Assembly: GCA_963576475.1 (NCBI GenBank) | Contig: OY754981.1 | Span: 16,960,341 to 17,024,340 of the forward strand | Direction of reading: 5' to 3' | Source of the DNA: Molanna angustata | Lineage: Eukaryota; Arthropoda; Insecta; Trichoptera; Molannidae | Length of the DNA: 64,000 nucleotides | Part shown: positions 55,901-64,000 of the stretch, piece by piece | Layout: each line of letters opens with the position of its first letter | How positions within the stretch are numbered: the stretch's first letter is position 1 | Notes under the pieces: generated by a model | What the model was told of the DNA's origin: nothing | The model's database searches: none | What the model saw: the letters and a program-made list of their open reading frames with translations, nothing else | Translations under genes and position numbers: made by a program

Positions 55901-57022
55901 GATTCACATCAAGGTATTGTTAAAACTAAAAATCTAGCGAGAAATTATTTTTATTGGCCAGGCATAAATAAAGATATTTCTGTTATGATAGATAGTTGTA
56001 GTATATGTAGAAGTTGTCAAGAAAATCCTCTTAAATCAGTTTTATCTCCTTGGGAAAGTCCTGAGAAGGTTTGGAGTCGTTTACATATAGATTTTTTACA
56101 ATATGATGGTATTGATTGTTTGGTAATTATAGATGCTACTTCAAAATGGTTAGAATGTATTGTAATGAAGAATACTTCATCTAAATGTATGTTATATGAA
56201 TTGGAGAGATTATTTGTTAATTTTGGTTTTCCAGAAACAATTGTGAGTGATAATGCTCAGAACTTAAATTCTCAAGAATGTAAGCAATTTTATGATAAAT
56301 GGGGTATCGTTCATTTGACGTCTCCTGTTCAATATCAACAATCCAATGGTTTAGCGGAAAATTCTGTTAGAACGCTTAAAAATTATTTAAGAAAAATAGT
56401 TATTAGGGGAAAATTGCTTATTAATATTCAAAGTGATATTAATAAATTTTTAATGGATTATCGAAACACACCTCATTCGTCAACTGGATGTGAACCAGCA
56501 GTTTTAATGTTTGGTAGAAAGATTAGAAATAGATTTCAATTATCTTTACCAGGGGATCATTTTGATCATTTGTATGACATACCAGATAAGATTAAATCTA
56601 ATATTAAGAAAAGTCAAAATAAACAGAAATGTTATTATGGTGGTAGAAAGTACAAGAAAAATAAATTTAATATTGGTGAAAAAGTTCTCGTAAAAGATTA
56701 TCGACCTATAAATGGTAGAAAATGGGTAGAAGGGATAATTTTTAAGGTTGTTTCTAAAAATGTTTATTTGGTTAAGGTTAATCAGTTAATTTGGAAAAGA
56801 CATTTTAATCAGTTACGTTCTTTGTGTCAAGGTTTAGAGAATGGTGACTCAAGAACCGATGGAAACTCTGATGAAAGATTGGAAAATCTTTCAGATGAGG
56901 TTTCATTGGAAAATTTAAAATATTTTCCTGATGAAGCCGTTTTTTTGTTTCAGAGTGAGACAGTTCCAGACTGGAGTAATCGTCTGAGACCCAGGAACCG
57001 AGTTGTCAATTATAAAGAATAA
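52985..57022 (+). CDS. Ty3/gypsy-type Gag-Pol polyprotein
   Basis: A 1345-aa uninterrupted frame. Gag is at about 1-245 (MDIPKFSHSTDNWDNFLTRF and an alpha-helical capsid-like region), with a single CCHC knuckle CFRCGLKGHIKANC at 249-262. Next come the protease (LLDSGAFISVLP, about 304), reverse transcriptase (KIDLKSAYCQIGL, then VYIDDILIS at about 590), RNase H (VTDGSSNGIAA about 738, DIEALAI about 780, EIDNRAL), the integrase H2C2 domain (LLHDSHQGIVKT about 971, CSICRSC about 1005), and an integrase core with Asp in HIDFLQ (about 1035), Asp1089 in SDNAQN and Glu1125 in LAENSVRT, the expected 35-residue spacing. The C-terminus has a GPY/F-like segment and no chromodomain. Gag and Pol are fused without a frameshift. 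All key residues I checked are present, so this copy may be functional. Confidence 0.95.
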   Translation: MNANASSSKGVSGQSQRLFQMDIPKFSHSTDNWDNFLTRFEQSLILYDENSISAIQKRALFLNTLSEESFSLLINLCVPKKITDFSVEDLMKKLKEYCENVSNVFEYRRKFYSTKQDLHESIKEFAVRLRKLSVNCKFDKYLDFVLKDIFILGIKKYKVQEKLVLEGENLKFDDCVNLASIGESFHLEREVSHNSTNRVQVFGNLDNNKFSSNKLYDREKNVLSNKACNYNRKNFKNKKTNSFEKEFLCFRCGLKGHIKANCKVNIEGQKNTKKKVINVLNTIQNNDSSCMIDVFLFDKSFKCLLDSGAFISVLPEDLYRRYFHKMKILEYNLEVKAYSNINLKVLGKINLQVSYNEKTRFLDFIFIKNGSEILLGRNFFKEFEIGFSGIYFSEMVNNNFKENGVSILKKKFPNVFSNNIGKFTKYEVGFKMVKDHPVKFCKARPVPLALKEKVESELNLMLEQNIIERVKFSEYASPLVIIPKSNGTLRLCADYKRTINPYVMDIKYPLPGINYLLEKISGGKVFAKIDLKSAYCQIGLKKECREYTTIATHMGLFRYKTLIFGLKVSPALFMQVIDSVTQDLRGTSVYIDDILISGKDDEDLFNNLLSLFIRLNECGLSINESKCQFFTKSVDYLGYNISEEGIKPLVDKVEAIRLAPIPENTTQVRGLLGMVNYYRNFMPNIAKILSPLYNLLKKDVKWVWSQECSNSVLEIKNILSSDLVLIHYNKKLPLKVVTDGSSNGIAATLLHIFENGSARPIAFISRKLTEAEKKYSILDIEALAIIFALQKWFHYLYGRHFILEIDNRALCHILKQDKDIPQLAANRLQRYGVILSAFDYEVQFVKSENNCSDFLSRCPIEKDETLDVSDLENFKSLNCIDINCDFVFLLDAEENFSIKFDEILEETKKDILCNQIIDYLQKGWPSQINKQSDVWPFYKIKDELSIHKDCIMWQHKVVVPSSLRKRILNLLHDSHQGIVKTKNLARNYFYWPGINKDISVMIDSCSICRSCQENPLKSVLSPWESPEKVWSRLHIDFLQYDGIDCLVIIDATSKWLECIVMKNTSSKCMLYELERLFVNFGFPETIVSDNAQNLNSQECKQFYDKWGIVHLTSPVQYQQSNGLAENSVRTLKNYLRKIVIRGKLLINIQSDINKFLMDYRNTPHSSTGCEPAVLMFGRKIRNRFQLSLPGDHFDHLYDIPDKIKSNIKKSQNKQKCYYGGRKYKKNKFNIGEKVLVKDYRPINGRKWVEGIIFKVVSKNVYLVKVNQLIWKRHFNQLRSLCQGLENGDSRTDGNSDERLENLSDEVSLENLKYFPDEAVFLFQSETVPDWSNRLRPRNRVVNYKE

Positions 57023-57148
57023 TATAATTTTGGTTTATATAATTGGTTAATTATGTTGTTTTGGTTTATTATGTTGCAAGGCAACAAATATATTATTATT
57101 ATTTTGTTTTTCTCCTCAAGGGTGTATTTTTTATTTTAAGTTGGGGAG

Positions 57149-57599
57149 TGTAAAATATTATCATTATTAGTAAATAAGTGATATTTTGAATATTATTATT
57201 TTGCAGTGACATCTATGGTATTTCAGTGAGGTTTCTTCACTGAAGTTTGTGATATGGTATGTTTATTGGGATATAACTTACCAAGTTTACCCATAGATGT
57301 CTCTCATGTGTTTTGTACTGTGAATATAATTAGGTACAATATTTAATTTAGAAGAACATTCTAGAATATTTAATTATTGTTAAAACAATAGGTTTTATAG
57401 ACATACAAGAATAAGAAATTGTTGTTATAGGTGAAAATTGTACATTTTTCATTCTGGTTCAGACTGCCAACAATAAGACACACTTTGTAATTATTAAAAT
57501 TGTAATAAATGATATTATAACTACAAGAGTTGTTCATTTATAAGTTTCTTCTCCACAATTTAAAAATATTCTCTTTTACCAAAAGAAGAGATCATTTCA
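57149..57599 (+). repeat. 3' LTR of the gypsy-type element
   Basis: Same 451 bp as 52041-52491; followed by GTAAC. Confidence 0.95.
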
Positions 57600-57604
57600 G
57601 TAAC

Positions 57605-58684
57605 AATTGATAAATTAATAATTATATTGAACGATTACCTGAGTCAAAAAATTCAATACCATCGTGCCTGGAATATGATTAATTTGGTACAAATCATTCT
57701 GGTATTGGAATTACATTATTAGAAGAGTGATTTACCGCAATTAAAATTCAATGTAAGGATGGAATCTATTCTATTCTATATTTTAATTATTTATTGCTTA
57801 AGTATGGTAATAGTACGCAACCATGTCGTACTCCTTTATTGACTATCTCCACTCTGCGCTGTGATAGACTGCTCCATAGTTTTTGTTTCTTACTTTGGAG
57901 AGTGTAGTAAAACTAGTTTACATACTTATTGGGAAATTCCGTCAATTCTGTCCATCAAACAATCAACATAAGATCAGCTGAAGACTAAGCAAACAGGGAA
58001 AATATAAAAATCTATATTAGTTTATCTTTTACCAATCAATATCGAATTATTAATAAAACCTATATCTGAATCAGATAGACGTCGAGATGGATTTTTCATA
58101 TTGATTGTAAACAAATTTTCCTTTGTGCTGGGCCCAAATAAAATATATAACTATATTAGGCCACCTCGCATCTTCGCAACCGAAAACACATCAAGGAACA
58201 TTTTCAATAAAATTCTCTATTCGCAAGGTTTATATTTTTGCAATATTTCGAATCAGCAGAAGATGGCGAGGTATGAATTTGGTCGATTCATACAAAAATA
58301 TTAACAGACAATCAACGTATCAGACACGTATCAGTGCGTACACAAACGATAGGCGTAGCAGATTCAATGAACCTTTAGTAAAAATAACTACAAAAAACCT
58401 AAGTAAAAACAATTTTTCATCAGAATTTCAATAATAATTTAATGGTTTTTATTAGACTTGTCTGATAAATCTAATGATTTTACATCTTTAGCATTTATTT
58501 AGTCGCTACATCTTCGATCTGATTACACAAATATTTTATAAAAGGTTTTTTGTTTGCGAGTTTCTGACGGTAATAATTTTTATAATTTCAACAAAAAAGA
58601 GAAAATCAATAGTTTTTTCCGCAATTGAAATCGCAGATCCTGATCATTTAACACGATCACTTTTTGCGTATTCTTAATGTATTT
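57605..58684. other. Spacer, nothing recognised
   Basis: Short frames at 58101-58434 are without motif. No supported feature. Confidence 0.4.
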
Positions 58685-59225
58685 TTATTTATAGTGTTAC
58701 ATTTATTTATTTATTAAAAATAACAAAGAAAAATACACAATATAACAATATATACAATTTTTTAAAAATACATTATAATTTTGTTTTTTATGACTCAACT
58801 TCAAAAAGAGTTTTCTCGTGCTTTGAAGTGAGTCACATTTCACAAACCTACAAACTATCTAATCTAATTATATACATACATCTTAATCTAGGCACTTATC
58901 TATTTACAATAACATACATATTTAGATACAAACATACATAATATTATATATAAAGAGAGAAAAAAAAATACAAAATTGGTCTGTAGAATAAATAAAAATA
59001 CACAAATTGAAAATAAATAATACATAATGAATACACAAGAAAAATGTTACTTTATTTTGCGCCACTATTCTCATATCCACTTGTAAATCATTAAACCACT
59101 TCACCCCATAATATGAATAATGATTTTGGCCAAAAGATGTATTTTTCTTTAGGATCTTTATCATTCCACTTGTGCGAGGACCATTTCTTAGATTGTCTAT
59201 AGGGTGAATTTGGTTAGTGAAATAT
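58685..59225 (-). mobile_element. Jockey/CR1-like LINE 3' end (minus strand)
   Basis: The minus strand reads NLRNGPRTSGMIKILKKNTS, then GQNHYSYYGVKWFNDLQVDM, the closing 'Y.G...FN.L...' block of such LINEs. The coding end is followed by a 3' UTR with TTTTTGAAGTTGAGTCATAA and an AATAAATAAATAAATG tail (plus-strand 58688-58705). A plus-strand copy of the same 3' UTR is at 59.52-59.64 kb. Confidence 0.7.
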
Positions 59226-59520
59226 TCTTTACATATTTGTTAAATTGCATTTATTTTATATAACACATTTTATTTTTTAACTTAAAATTGAGAAAATAAC
59301 TCTTCAGTGGGAAAATCGCTTGGCATCGCACATGTTTTATTAATTTTCAATAATATACAATTCTCGACAGTTGAGAAAATATTAAGTTAAATATTTTCCA
59401 AGTTGGTACATGCTCAAAAATATGAAAATATTTTTTTTTCTGTACTTGCTTTCTTTATTAAATCGATTGATTGAAGTCTTATTCGATTTTATTTTGTAAT
59501 GCACCAAAATAAAACATATT
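59226..59520. other. AT-rich spacer between two LINE tails
   Basis: No supported feature. Confidence 0.4.
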
Positions 59521-59640
59521 CTATGTACTAATACTCCCTTTTTGAAGTTGAGTCATACATAAATATGTTATCATTGTATAATCTGTAAATATTGTATATT
59601 TTGTATGAGTTTTTTTTATATAAATAAATAAATAATGAAC
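59521..59640 (+). mobile_element. LINE 3' UTR and (TAAA)n tail, plus strand
   Basis: CTTTTTGAAGTTGAGTCATA at about 59538, then an AT-rich stretch ending ATAAATAAATAAATAATG. Matches in order the minus-strand tail at 58.69-58.81 kb. Confidence 0.65.
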
Positions 59641-59699
59641 GATAAAACGAACGAACACTAAACGATGCATGGAAATGACATGTGTTTTGTTCTTATAAA

Positions 59700-60240
59700 A
59701 AATATCTTTATTTATATAAATAAAAATGGATTTACGTATATTTGTATGTGTCCGATGAACTCCCAAACTAACCATCCAATTGCGATGAAACTTCGGGAAT
59801 TTGTTCAGCTCATTCTGGAGAAGGTTTATGCATTATAATTTATTTATTTATTTGATATCTCACAAAAAAAATATATATACCCATACATAAAATGGTATAT
59901 TATATATGAATTGATACTTAATGGGTTTGTTCAGCAAAAATCCTATATACCCATACATAAAATGGTATATTATATATAAAACTGGAATGATGCTAAAGGT
60001 TCAAGTACCTATATTTGTTTGAATAATTAAATAAAATTTAAATGAATGAATGAATAGGGACGGAAAGGACTGTAGGGATGGAAGGTAAAAAAATACGGAA
60101 TTATAATTAGCGAATCTAGATAAGAATGTTTAGTGATAAAAAGTAAAAACATACCGAACAACCATTTTTATATATTTGGAGGTAAATAATTAAACAAGCA
60201 AGACAACGTCTGCCGGGTTTTACTCGTATTATATAAAAAC
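59700..60240. repeat. Interspersed insect repeats, with a 35-bp internal duplication
   Basis: Contains GATGAACTCCCAAACTAACC and CAATTGCGATGAAACTTCGG, the motif also seen at 9.27 and 60.29 kb. 'tatacccatacataaaatgg' occurs at about 59876 and again at about 59945. The right end has AAGACAACGTCTGCCGGG, the inverted end of the repeat at 21.99 kb. Confidence 0.5.
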
Positions 60241-60799
60241 CTCGTGTCGCGATGTTCGTACACGCTTATCTCCGAAATCGACCGACCAACTTCGATGAAA
60301 CTTACTAAATTTTTATGCTTGGTTCCGGATTTAAAGGTAGGATAGTTTCGAGCCCGATCCCGATAGGTGGCGCTGTAATCTAGATTTTAAAATAATTTTC
60401 TTTCAACGATTTTTTTTAAGATTATCGTCCAAAAATTTATAGAACCACAAATATTGATTTCCCTTCACCCCTCCCCCTTCCCCAAGAGTTTGAAAAGGAA
60501 AAAAAGATCAATATTCATTTTTTATTTGTGTTATCTTTCAATGGGTGGCGGTGTGGGCAAATTTATTGACATTTTATAACGCATCTAGAGAACAAAAGAA
60601 AAAGTAAAATACATAAAATGTGATATGACGTGGCAGAACAAAGTCTACCTGTGCCCACTAATATTTATTTATATTTCAAGCACAATTAATAATTGCATAG
60701 AATTATATAAAATTAAATAATTCTATAGACGATAAGAAATTATAGAATTACATAATTCTATAGACGATAAGAAATTAATCATTTGGTGCTAATTCTTCT
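60241..60799. repeat. Second interspersed repeat, then spacer
   Basis: CTTATCTCCGAAATCGACCG and CAACTTCGATGAAACTTAC (about 60267-60307) belong to the same repeat class. After about 60430 only AT-rich spacer is seen, with 'aattctatagacgataagaaatta' (AATTCTATAGACGATAAG) duplicated at about 60718 and 60749. Confidence 0.45.
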
Positions 60800-61045
60800 T
60801 CTTATTTTGTTTCAATCCTGAAGATTGGTTGGCAGCATTAAATTGATGCATCTCCTCCTCCACTCCGCTCGGTCTTCAGCGACTCTTTTCATCTCCGTGT
60901 AAGAGGTACACTGCATGTCGCGGCGCACCTGTTCCAAATACTCTCGGCGGGGACGCCCTCTGCCAGTTGTACCCTCAACCATTCCCTCTAAGATGATATG
61001 TAGGAGATCCTCGTGTCGCAACACATGGCCTGTTCTTCCCCCACC
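60800..61045 (-). mobile_element. LINE C-terminal tail fragment (minus strand)
   Basis: The minus-strand frame reads RTGHVLRHEDLLHIILEGMV, then GTTGRGRPRREYLEQVRRDM and SYTEMKRVAEDRAEWR, then a stop. This is a well-preserved end of a LINE polyprotein (GHVLRH..LL..I.EG...G...RGRPR..Y..QV). Its upstream portion is replaced by the R1-clade 3' UTR, so either the R1 element inserted here or the two were joined. Confidence 0.8.
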
Positions 61046-61179
61046 ACCACCCGTTCTGCTTATGGGGACTAATAACGGCCCCTTGCAAAACTCTGAAAGA
61101 ACACATAAAGAACATACGAAGAGTCCGGAGAACTCTAAAACCTTGCAGACACTGCACTTAATGTGCCAAAGAGAGCTAA
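61046..61179 (-). other. 3' UTR of the R1-clade element
   Basis: The roughly 130 nt after the stop, in minus sense, include GGCACATTAAGTGCAGTGTC and GGGGCCGTTATTAGTCCCC (itself able to pair GGGG/CCCC), ending in a GGTGGTGGTGGGGG-like run that meets the other LINE tail. Confidence 0.5.
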
Positions 61180-64000
61180 TCATGTTGAAACAACTGGCTC
61201 ACTGCTCAGTGATAGTGAAGATAATAGTGCACCGAATTTAAGACAGAAAGTCTTGAAAGCCCTAAAGTTGCTCTTCGTGGCTACAAGGTCCGCATGTCCA
61301 ATGGGTCCAAAGAAATTCCCTCGGACATCGTCGTAGAGTTCTCGTCGGAATGTTGACACGGAGAAGTTAGTGCATTCCCATAGGATATGCTCAGAAGTCT
61401 GTTCAGGGTTATCACAAAGCTGACATGAGGACGAATCGGATAAGTGAAAACGAAAGAGATAACTTTTGAAACTGCCGTGTCCAGTAAGGAATTGCGTGGT
61501 CCAATAATCGGGAACAATCCACGAGGAAAAAATTCGAGTCCTCACATCAGGAAGAAATAAAAATGTCAGTCTGCCCACGGAAGAAGAAGACCAGCGACGT
61601 TGCCAAGCATCTAAAAGAGAACTCCGGGCCAAGTTCTCAATCTCTCCACGAACTGTGGGTAAATTTACAGGTGGGAGAGAAACACCACCCAAAATTGAGC
61701 TTCGACCTCTATACAGGTTGTGAATTGAAGCTCGTCGCTGTGTTTCCAGATCAAGGGGAGCCATACCTGTGAGAATAGAAAGTGTGTCGGTAGCGCAGGT
61801 TCTGTAAGCCTTTGCTAAAGCTATTAGAGCGAAGCGCTGTCCAGAAAGCAGCAGACGTCTAATGTATTGGGTTTCACAACGATGAGCCCAACAAGGAGCG
61901 GCATAACACATAATACTCAGAAAGGTAGCGTTGTAAAACAGTCTTGCTACTGGAAATTTAAGGCCCCAACTAGCTCGAGCAAGACGTGAAATCTTTTGGA
62001 AGGCTATTTTTGCACTATCGGATACAGCACGAACATGGTATTGGAAAGTTAGGCCTCTATCTAGTGTAACACCCAAAACTTTGACCCTATCCTTAAATAT
62101 TACACGCGTATTGATAAATTTGATGGAGGGAGGACTTTTCATTATGCCTTTTAACACTAACCCATACGTCTTCTTAGGTGCGAAATTGAGTCTATGACTT
62201 ATACCCCAATCTGCAACAGAAGAAAGTAACTGAGTAGCTGCGCGCTCAATAAGTGCTCGGGTGTTACCTTGAATAAGGATTGTAGCATCATCGGCATATG
62301 CCAAAATACTGCAGCCCGTAGGCGTTGAAAGTGATAGAAGTTCGTCGAACAAGATGTTCCATAACAGTGGACCCAGAACAGAACCCTGAGGGCACCCGAT
62401 GCTAATTGGTCGCCAGTGCAAATCTTGTCCCCCGGGCATGGCCACATGTCTATTAGTAAAATAGCTCTTCACTAATTTATATATGTTGCTAGGAATCTTA
62501 CGGTCTCGAAGTTTTTTTAAAATTAGAGGCCACCAGGCATTGTCGAATGCTCCCGCAATATCAAGAGATATAGAGATAACATATTTACTATCAGAGCTTC
62601 TAACAATATCAGATATAGCCAAGATAGCATCAACCGTTGATTTCCCAGCGCGAAAACCGAACTGACGATCGGACAGTGGGTGGGTACTGGAAAGATGATC
62701 TTCTAAGCGTCGACATATAAGCTTTTCTAAGACCTTACCCAAAATAGGTAGTAAAGTAATCGGTCTATATGATTTTGGGTCAGAAGGATCCAGGTCACTA
62801 CGCTTGGGAATAACAGTCATTAAACCTGTTTTCCAACAATCCGGAAAGTAGCCTTCTCGCAAGCAATTGTTGTACAATAAGATAATCTCGTGGCGAGCTA
62901 TGTGCCAGCACCTTTGTACGAGAGCTGCGTCAATGCGGTCAATGCCAGGAGATTTGTTTTGGTGAAGATTCTTGATTATAAAATCGAGCTCATCGAAATT
63001 GGCGAAGGTCGATATGGGAGTTTGCGGGATATCGGATTGGTTATTGCGTATTTGTGAATGAAGAGGAGTATCAGATGAAATGTCATCAGAAGAAATAAGT
63101 ATGTCAAGTAGCGTGCTTGTCGTCGAGTCAGAGTCTATTGTGATAATTCCAGTTCGTGGATCACGGATACACGAGACTGACGCATTTGGATATTTTTTCA
63201 TTGATGCATATCTAAACACAGCACCCCAAGGATCTGTGGTTGAAACCTCAGATACCAAACGGCGCCATGCATCAGACTTGGCACGAGAAATCTCGCGTTT
63301 GTAGATATTATTTGAGCGTCTATACTCACATTGAAGTACAGTTACAAAGTCATTTGAACTTCCTCGACGACGGGCCGCTCTCAATGCGCGGTGAGCTCGA
63401 GTCGAAGTTCGTTTAAGGATGTCTAAGCCAGGATGCCACCATTCATTAGGAGACATATGACTAGAAGAAGATCTGCCGATCGCCTTCTCGGCACAATAAA
63501 TTATACTCTGCGTAAAAGATGAGGCCATTTCCGCAGTAGTACAAGATCTACAAGATAAACGATCCAGCGAGCATTCAAAGTAGCGGTCAAAGTCTAACCA
63601 ACGCCATCTGTCACACCTTGTCCGGAATCTTCTAAGCAAAGGTTTAGAGGTTTCTAAAGGAATTGGGGGTACATTGGAAATAATCTGAAACGTGATAAGG
63701 TTATGGTCACTACACGAGGCATCCTCGTCAACAGACCAATTCCATATTCTGTGGTTAATCTGAGGTGTAGCTAAAGTGACATCTATATGACTTGTACCCA
63801 TGTGGTTGGAGAAGGTAGGTGGACTGAAAGGATTGTTCAACACACTCAAATTATGGCGAGAGATAAAATCTTCGCAGCTTACACCTCTGGTGAATTTCCT
63901 GGACCCGAAAGTGGTAGTGTTACACCATAGAATAGATTCGGCATTAAAATCACCTCCAATAATTAATGATGCGTTGCCGAGTTGACCCAATATAATATCC
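61180..64000 (-). CDS. R1-clade LINE ORF2 (endonuclease-RT), partial at window edge
   Basis: An uninterrupted frame of about 940 codons enters from the right edge (no true start is visible; the first in-window codons read DIILGQLGN). The visible apurinic-type endonuclease part has LIIGGDFNAES, SHIDVTLA and CSDHNLITF. The RT has NKSPGIDRIDAALVQ, SYRPITLLPILGKVLEKLI, RQFGFRAGKSTVDAI, motif A ISLDIAGAFDNAWWPLIL, GCPQGSVLGPLLWN and motif C AYADDATIL. The C-terminus has a CCHC-type zinc motif (CQLC...H...C, from SCQLCDNPEQTSEHILWEC). The AFDNAWWP block is diagnostic of the R1 clade. No rDNA flank is visible, so it is not shown to be a 28S-specific R1; R1-clade families with other targets exist. 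The visible catalytic residues are intact. Confidence 0.92.
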   Translation of the reverse strand, partial: DIILGQLGNASLIIGGDFNAESILWCNTTTFGSRKFTRGVSCEDFISRHNLSVLNNPFSPPTFSNHMGTSHIDVTLATPQINHRIWNWSVDEDASCSDHNLITFQIISNVPPIPLETSKPLLRRFRTRCDRWRWLDFDRYFECSLDRLSCRSCTTAEMASSFTQSIIYCAEKAIGRSSSSHMSPNEWWHPGLDILKRTSTRAHRALRAARRRGSSNDFVTVLQCEYRRSNNIYKREISRAKSDAWRRLVSEVSTTDPWGAVFRYASMKKYPNASVSCIRDPRTGIITIDSDSTTSTLLDILISSDDISSDTPLHSQIRNNQSDIPQTPISTFANFDELDFIIKNLHQNKSPGIDRIDAALVQRCWHIARHEIILLYNNCLREGYFPDCWKTGLMTVIPKRSDLDPSDPKSYRPITLLPILGKVLEKLICRRLEDHLSSTHPLSDRQFGFRAGKSTVDAILAISDIVRSSDSKYVISISLDIAGAFDNAWWPLILKKLRDRKIPSNIYKLVKSYFTNRHVAMPGGQDLHWRPISIGCPQGSVLGPLLWNILFDELLSLSTPTGCSILAYADDATILIQGNTRALIERAATQLLSSVADWGISHRLNFAPKKTYGLVLKGIMKSPPSIKFINTRVIFKDRVKVLGVTLDRGLTFQYHVRAVSDSAKIAFQKISRLARASWGLKFPVARLFYNATFLSIMCYAAPCWAHRCETQYIRRLLLSGQRFALIALAKAYRTCATDTLSILTGMAPLDLETQRRASIHNLYRGRSSILGGVSLPPVNLPTVRGEIENLARSSLLDAWQRRWSSSSVGRLTFLFLPDVRTRIFSSWIVPDYWTTQFLTGHGSFKSYLFRFHLSDSSSCQLCDNPEQTSEHILWECTNFSVSTFRRELYDDVRGNFFGPIGHADLVATKSNFRAFKTFCLKFGALLSSLSLSSEPVVST

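Larger units (their letters stand above)
52041..57599 (+). mobile_element. Complete Ty3/gypsy-type LTR retrotransposon
   Basis: A 5559-bp insertion flanked by GTAAC (52036-52040, 57600-57604). The LTRs (52041-52491 and 57149-57599, 451 bp, TGTAAAATATT...GATCATTTCA) look identical by eye. The primer-binding site TGGCGCAGTCGGTTT begins directly after the 5' LTR at 52492; this form is what I recall for tRNA-Ser-primed insect 17.6/297-like elements. A purine tract (AAGTTGGGGAG, 57138-57148) abuts the 3' LTR. One Gag-Pol frame is present, and no env frame fits between 57022 and 57149. Very AT-rich, unlike the BEL/Pao element. Confidence 0.95.

Noticed and set aside
60915..61241. 108-aa plus-strand frame
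   Set aside because: Antisense to the LINE tail and the R1-clade 3' region.

Overview
The window looks like repeat-dense, AT-rich nuclear DNA of an insect, most likely a moth or butterfly. The grounds are the mix of LINE fragments (R1-, RTE- and Jockey/CR1-like), tRNA-derived SINEs, AT-rich spacers full of short GTAGGTACCTAC-type strings, and the insect-type LTR elements. I found no host protein-coding gene, rRNA, functional tRNA, CRISPR array or operon that I can defend. Almost every open frame with recognisable content belongs to a transposable element, and the rest are shadows.

Layout. 0-10 kb: a possible hAT-like non-autonomous element (656-1250), a decayed Helitron protein (2428-3121), several broken LINE 3' ends on both strands, a TTA-flanked TIR element (4871-5201), a hairpin-rich repeat (6251-6640) and a tRNA-derived SINE (about 9291-9470). 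10-17 kb: a complete pogo-like DNA transposon (10973-13877) with a frameshifted transposase that ends in a PHD finger, then a 5'-truncated LINE with a clear target duplication (14397-16368). 18-25 kb: a 679-bp TTAA-flanked palindromic element (second copy at 33.9 kb), a larger TIR element enclosing four near-identical stem-loops (19718-20616), its short relative (20693-20880), and a nearly perfect 100-bp tandem array (21339-21740). 25-29.4 kb: three head-to-tail copies of a roughly 1-kb unit, each bounded by its own 13-bp inverted repeats, followed by a perfect 87-bp inverted repeat whose arms carry a hammerhead-ribozyme-like fold.

30-64 kb: further LINE fragments, including one with a 14-bp target duplication (31117-31916); a structurally complete BEL/Pao retrotransposon on the minus strand (35457-41951, 614-bp LTRs, one 1731-aa Gag-Pol frame); a GC-rich MITE (43326-43758); several hairpins; a structurally complete Ty3/gypsy-type retrotransposon on the plus strand (52041-57599, 451-bp LTRs, one 1345-aa frame); and a long R1-clade LINE frame running off the right edge (61180-64000, minus).

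The parts do not form a cellular pathway. They are layers of mobile DNA: two recent LTR insertions whose LTR pairs look identical by eye, over many older truncated LINEs, SINEs and fold-back elements. The least familiar objects are the 26-29 kb TIR-unit tandem array, the stem-loop array at 19.84-19.98 kb, and the ribozyme-like inverted repeat at 29.2 kb. Coordinates of decayed repeats are approximate, and all comparisons were made by eye.
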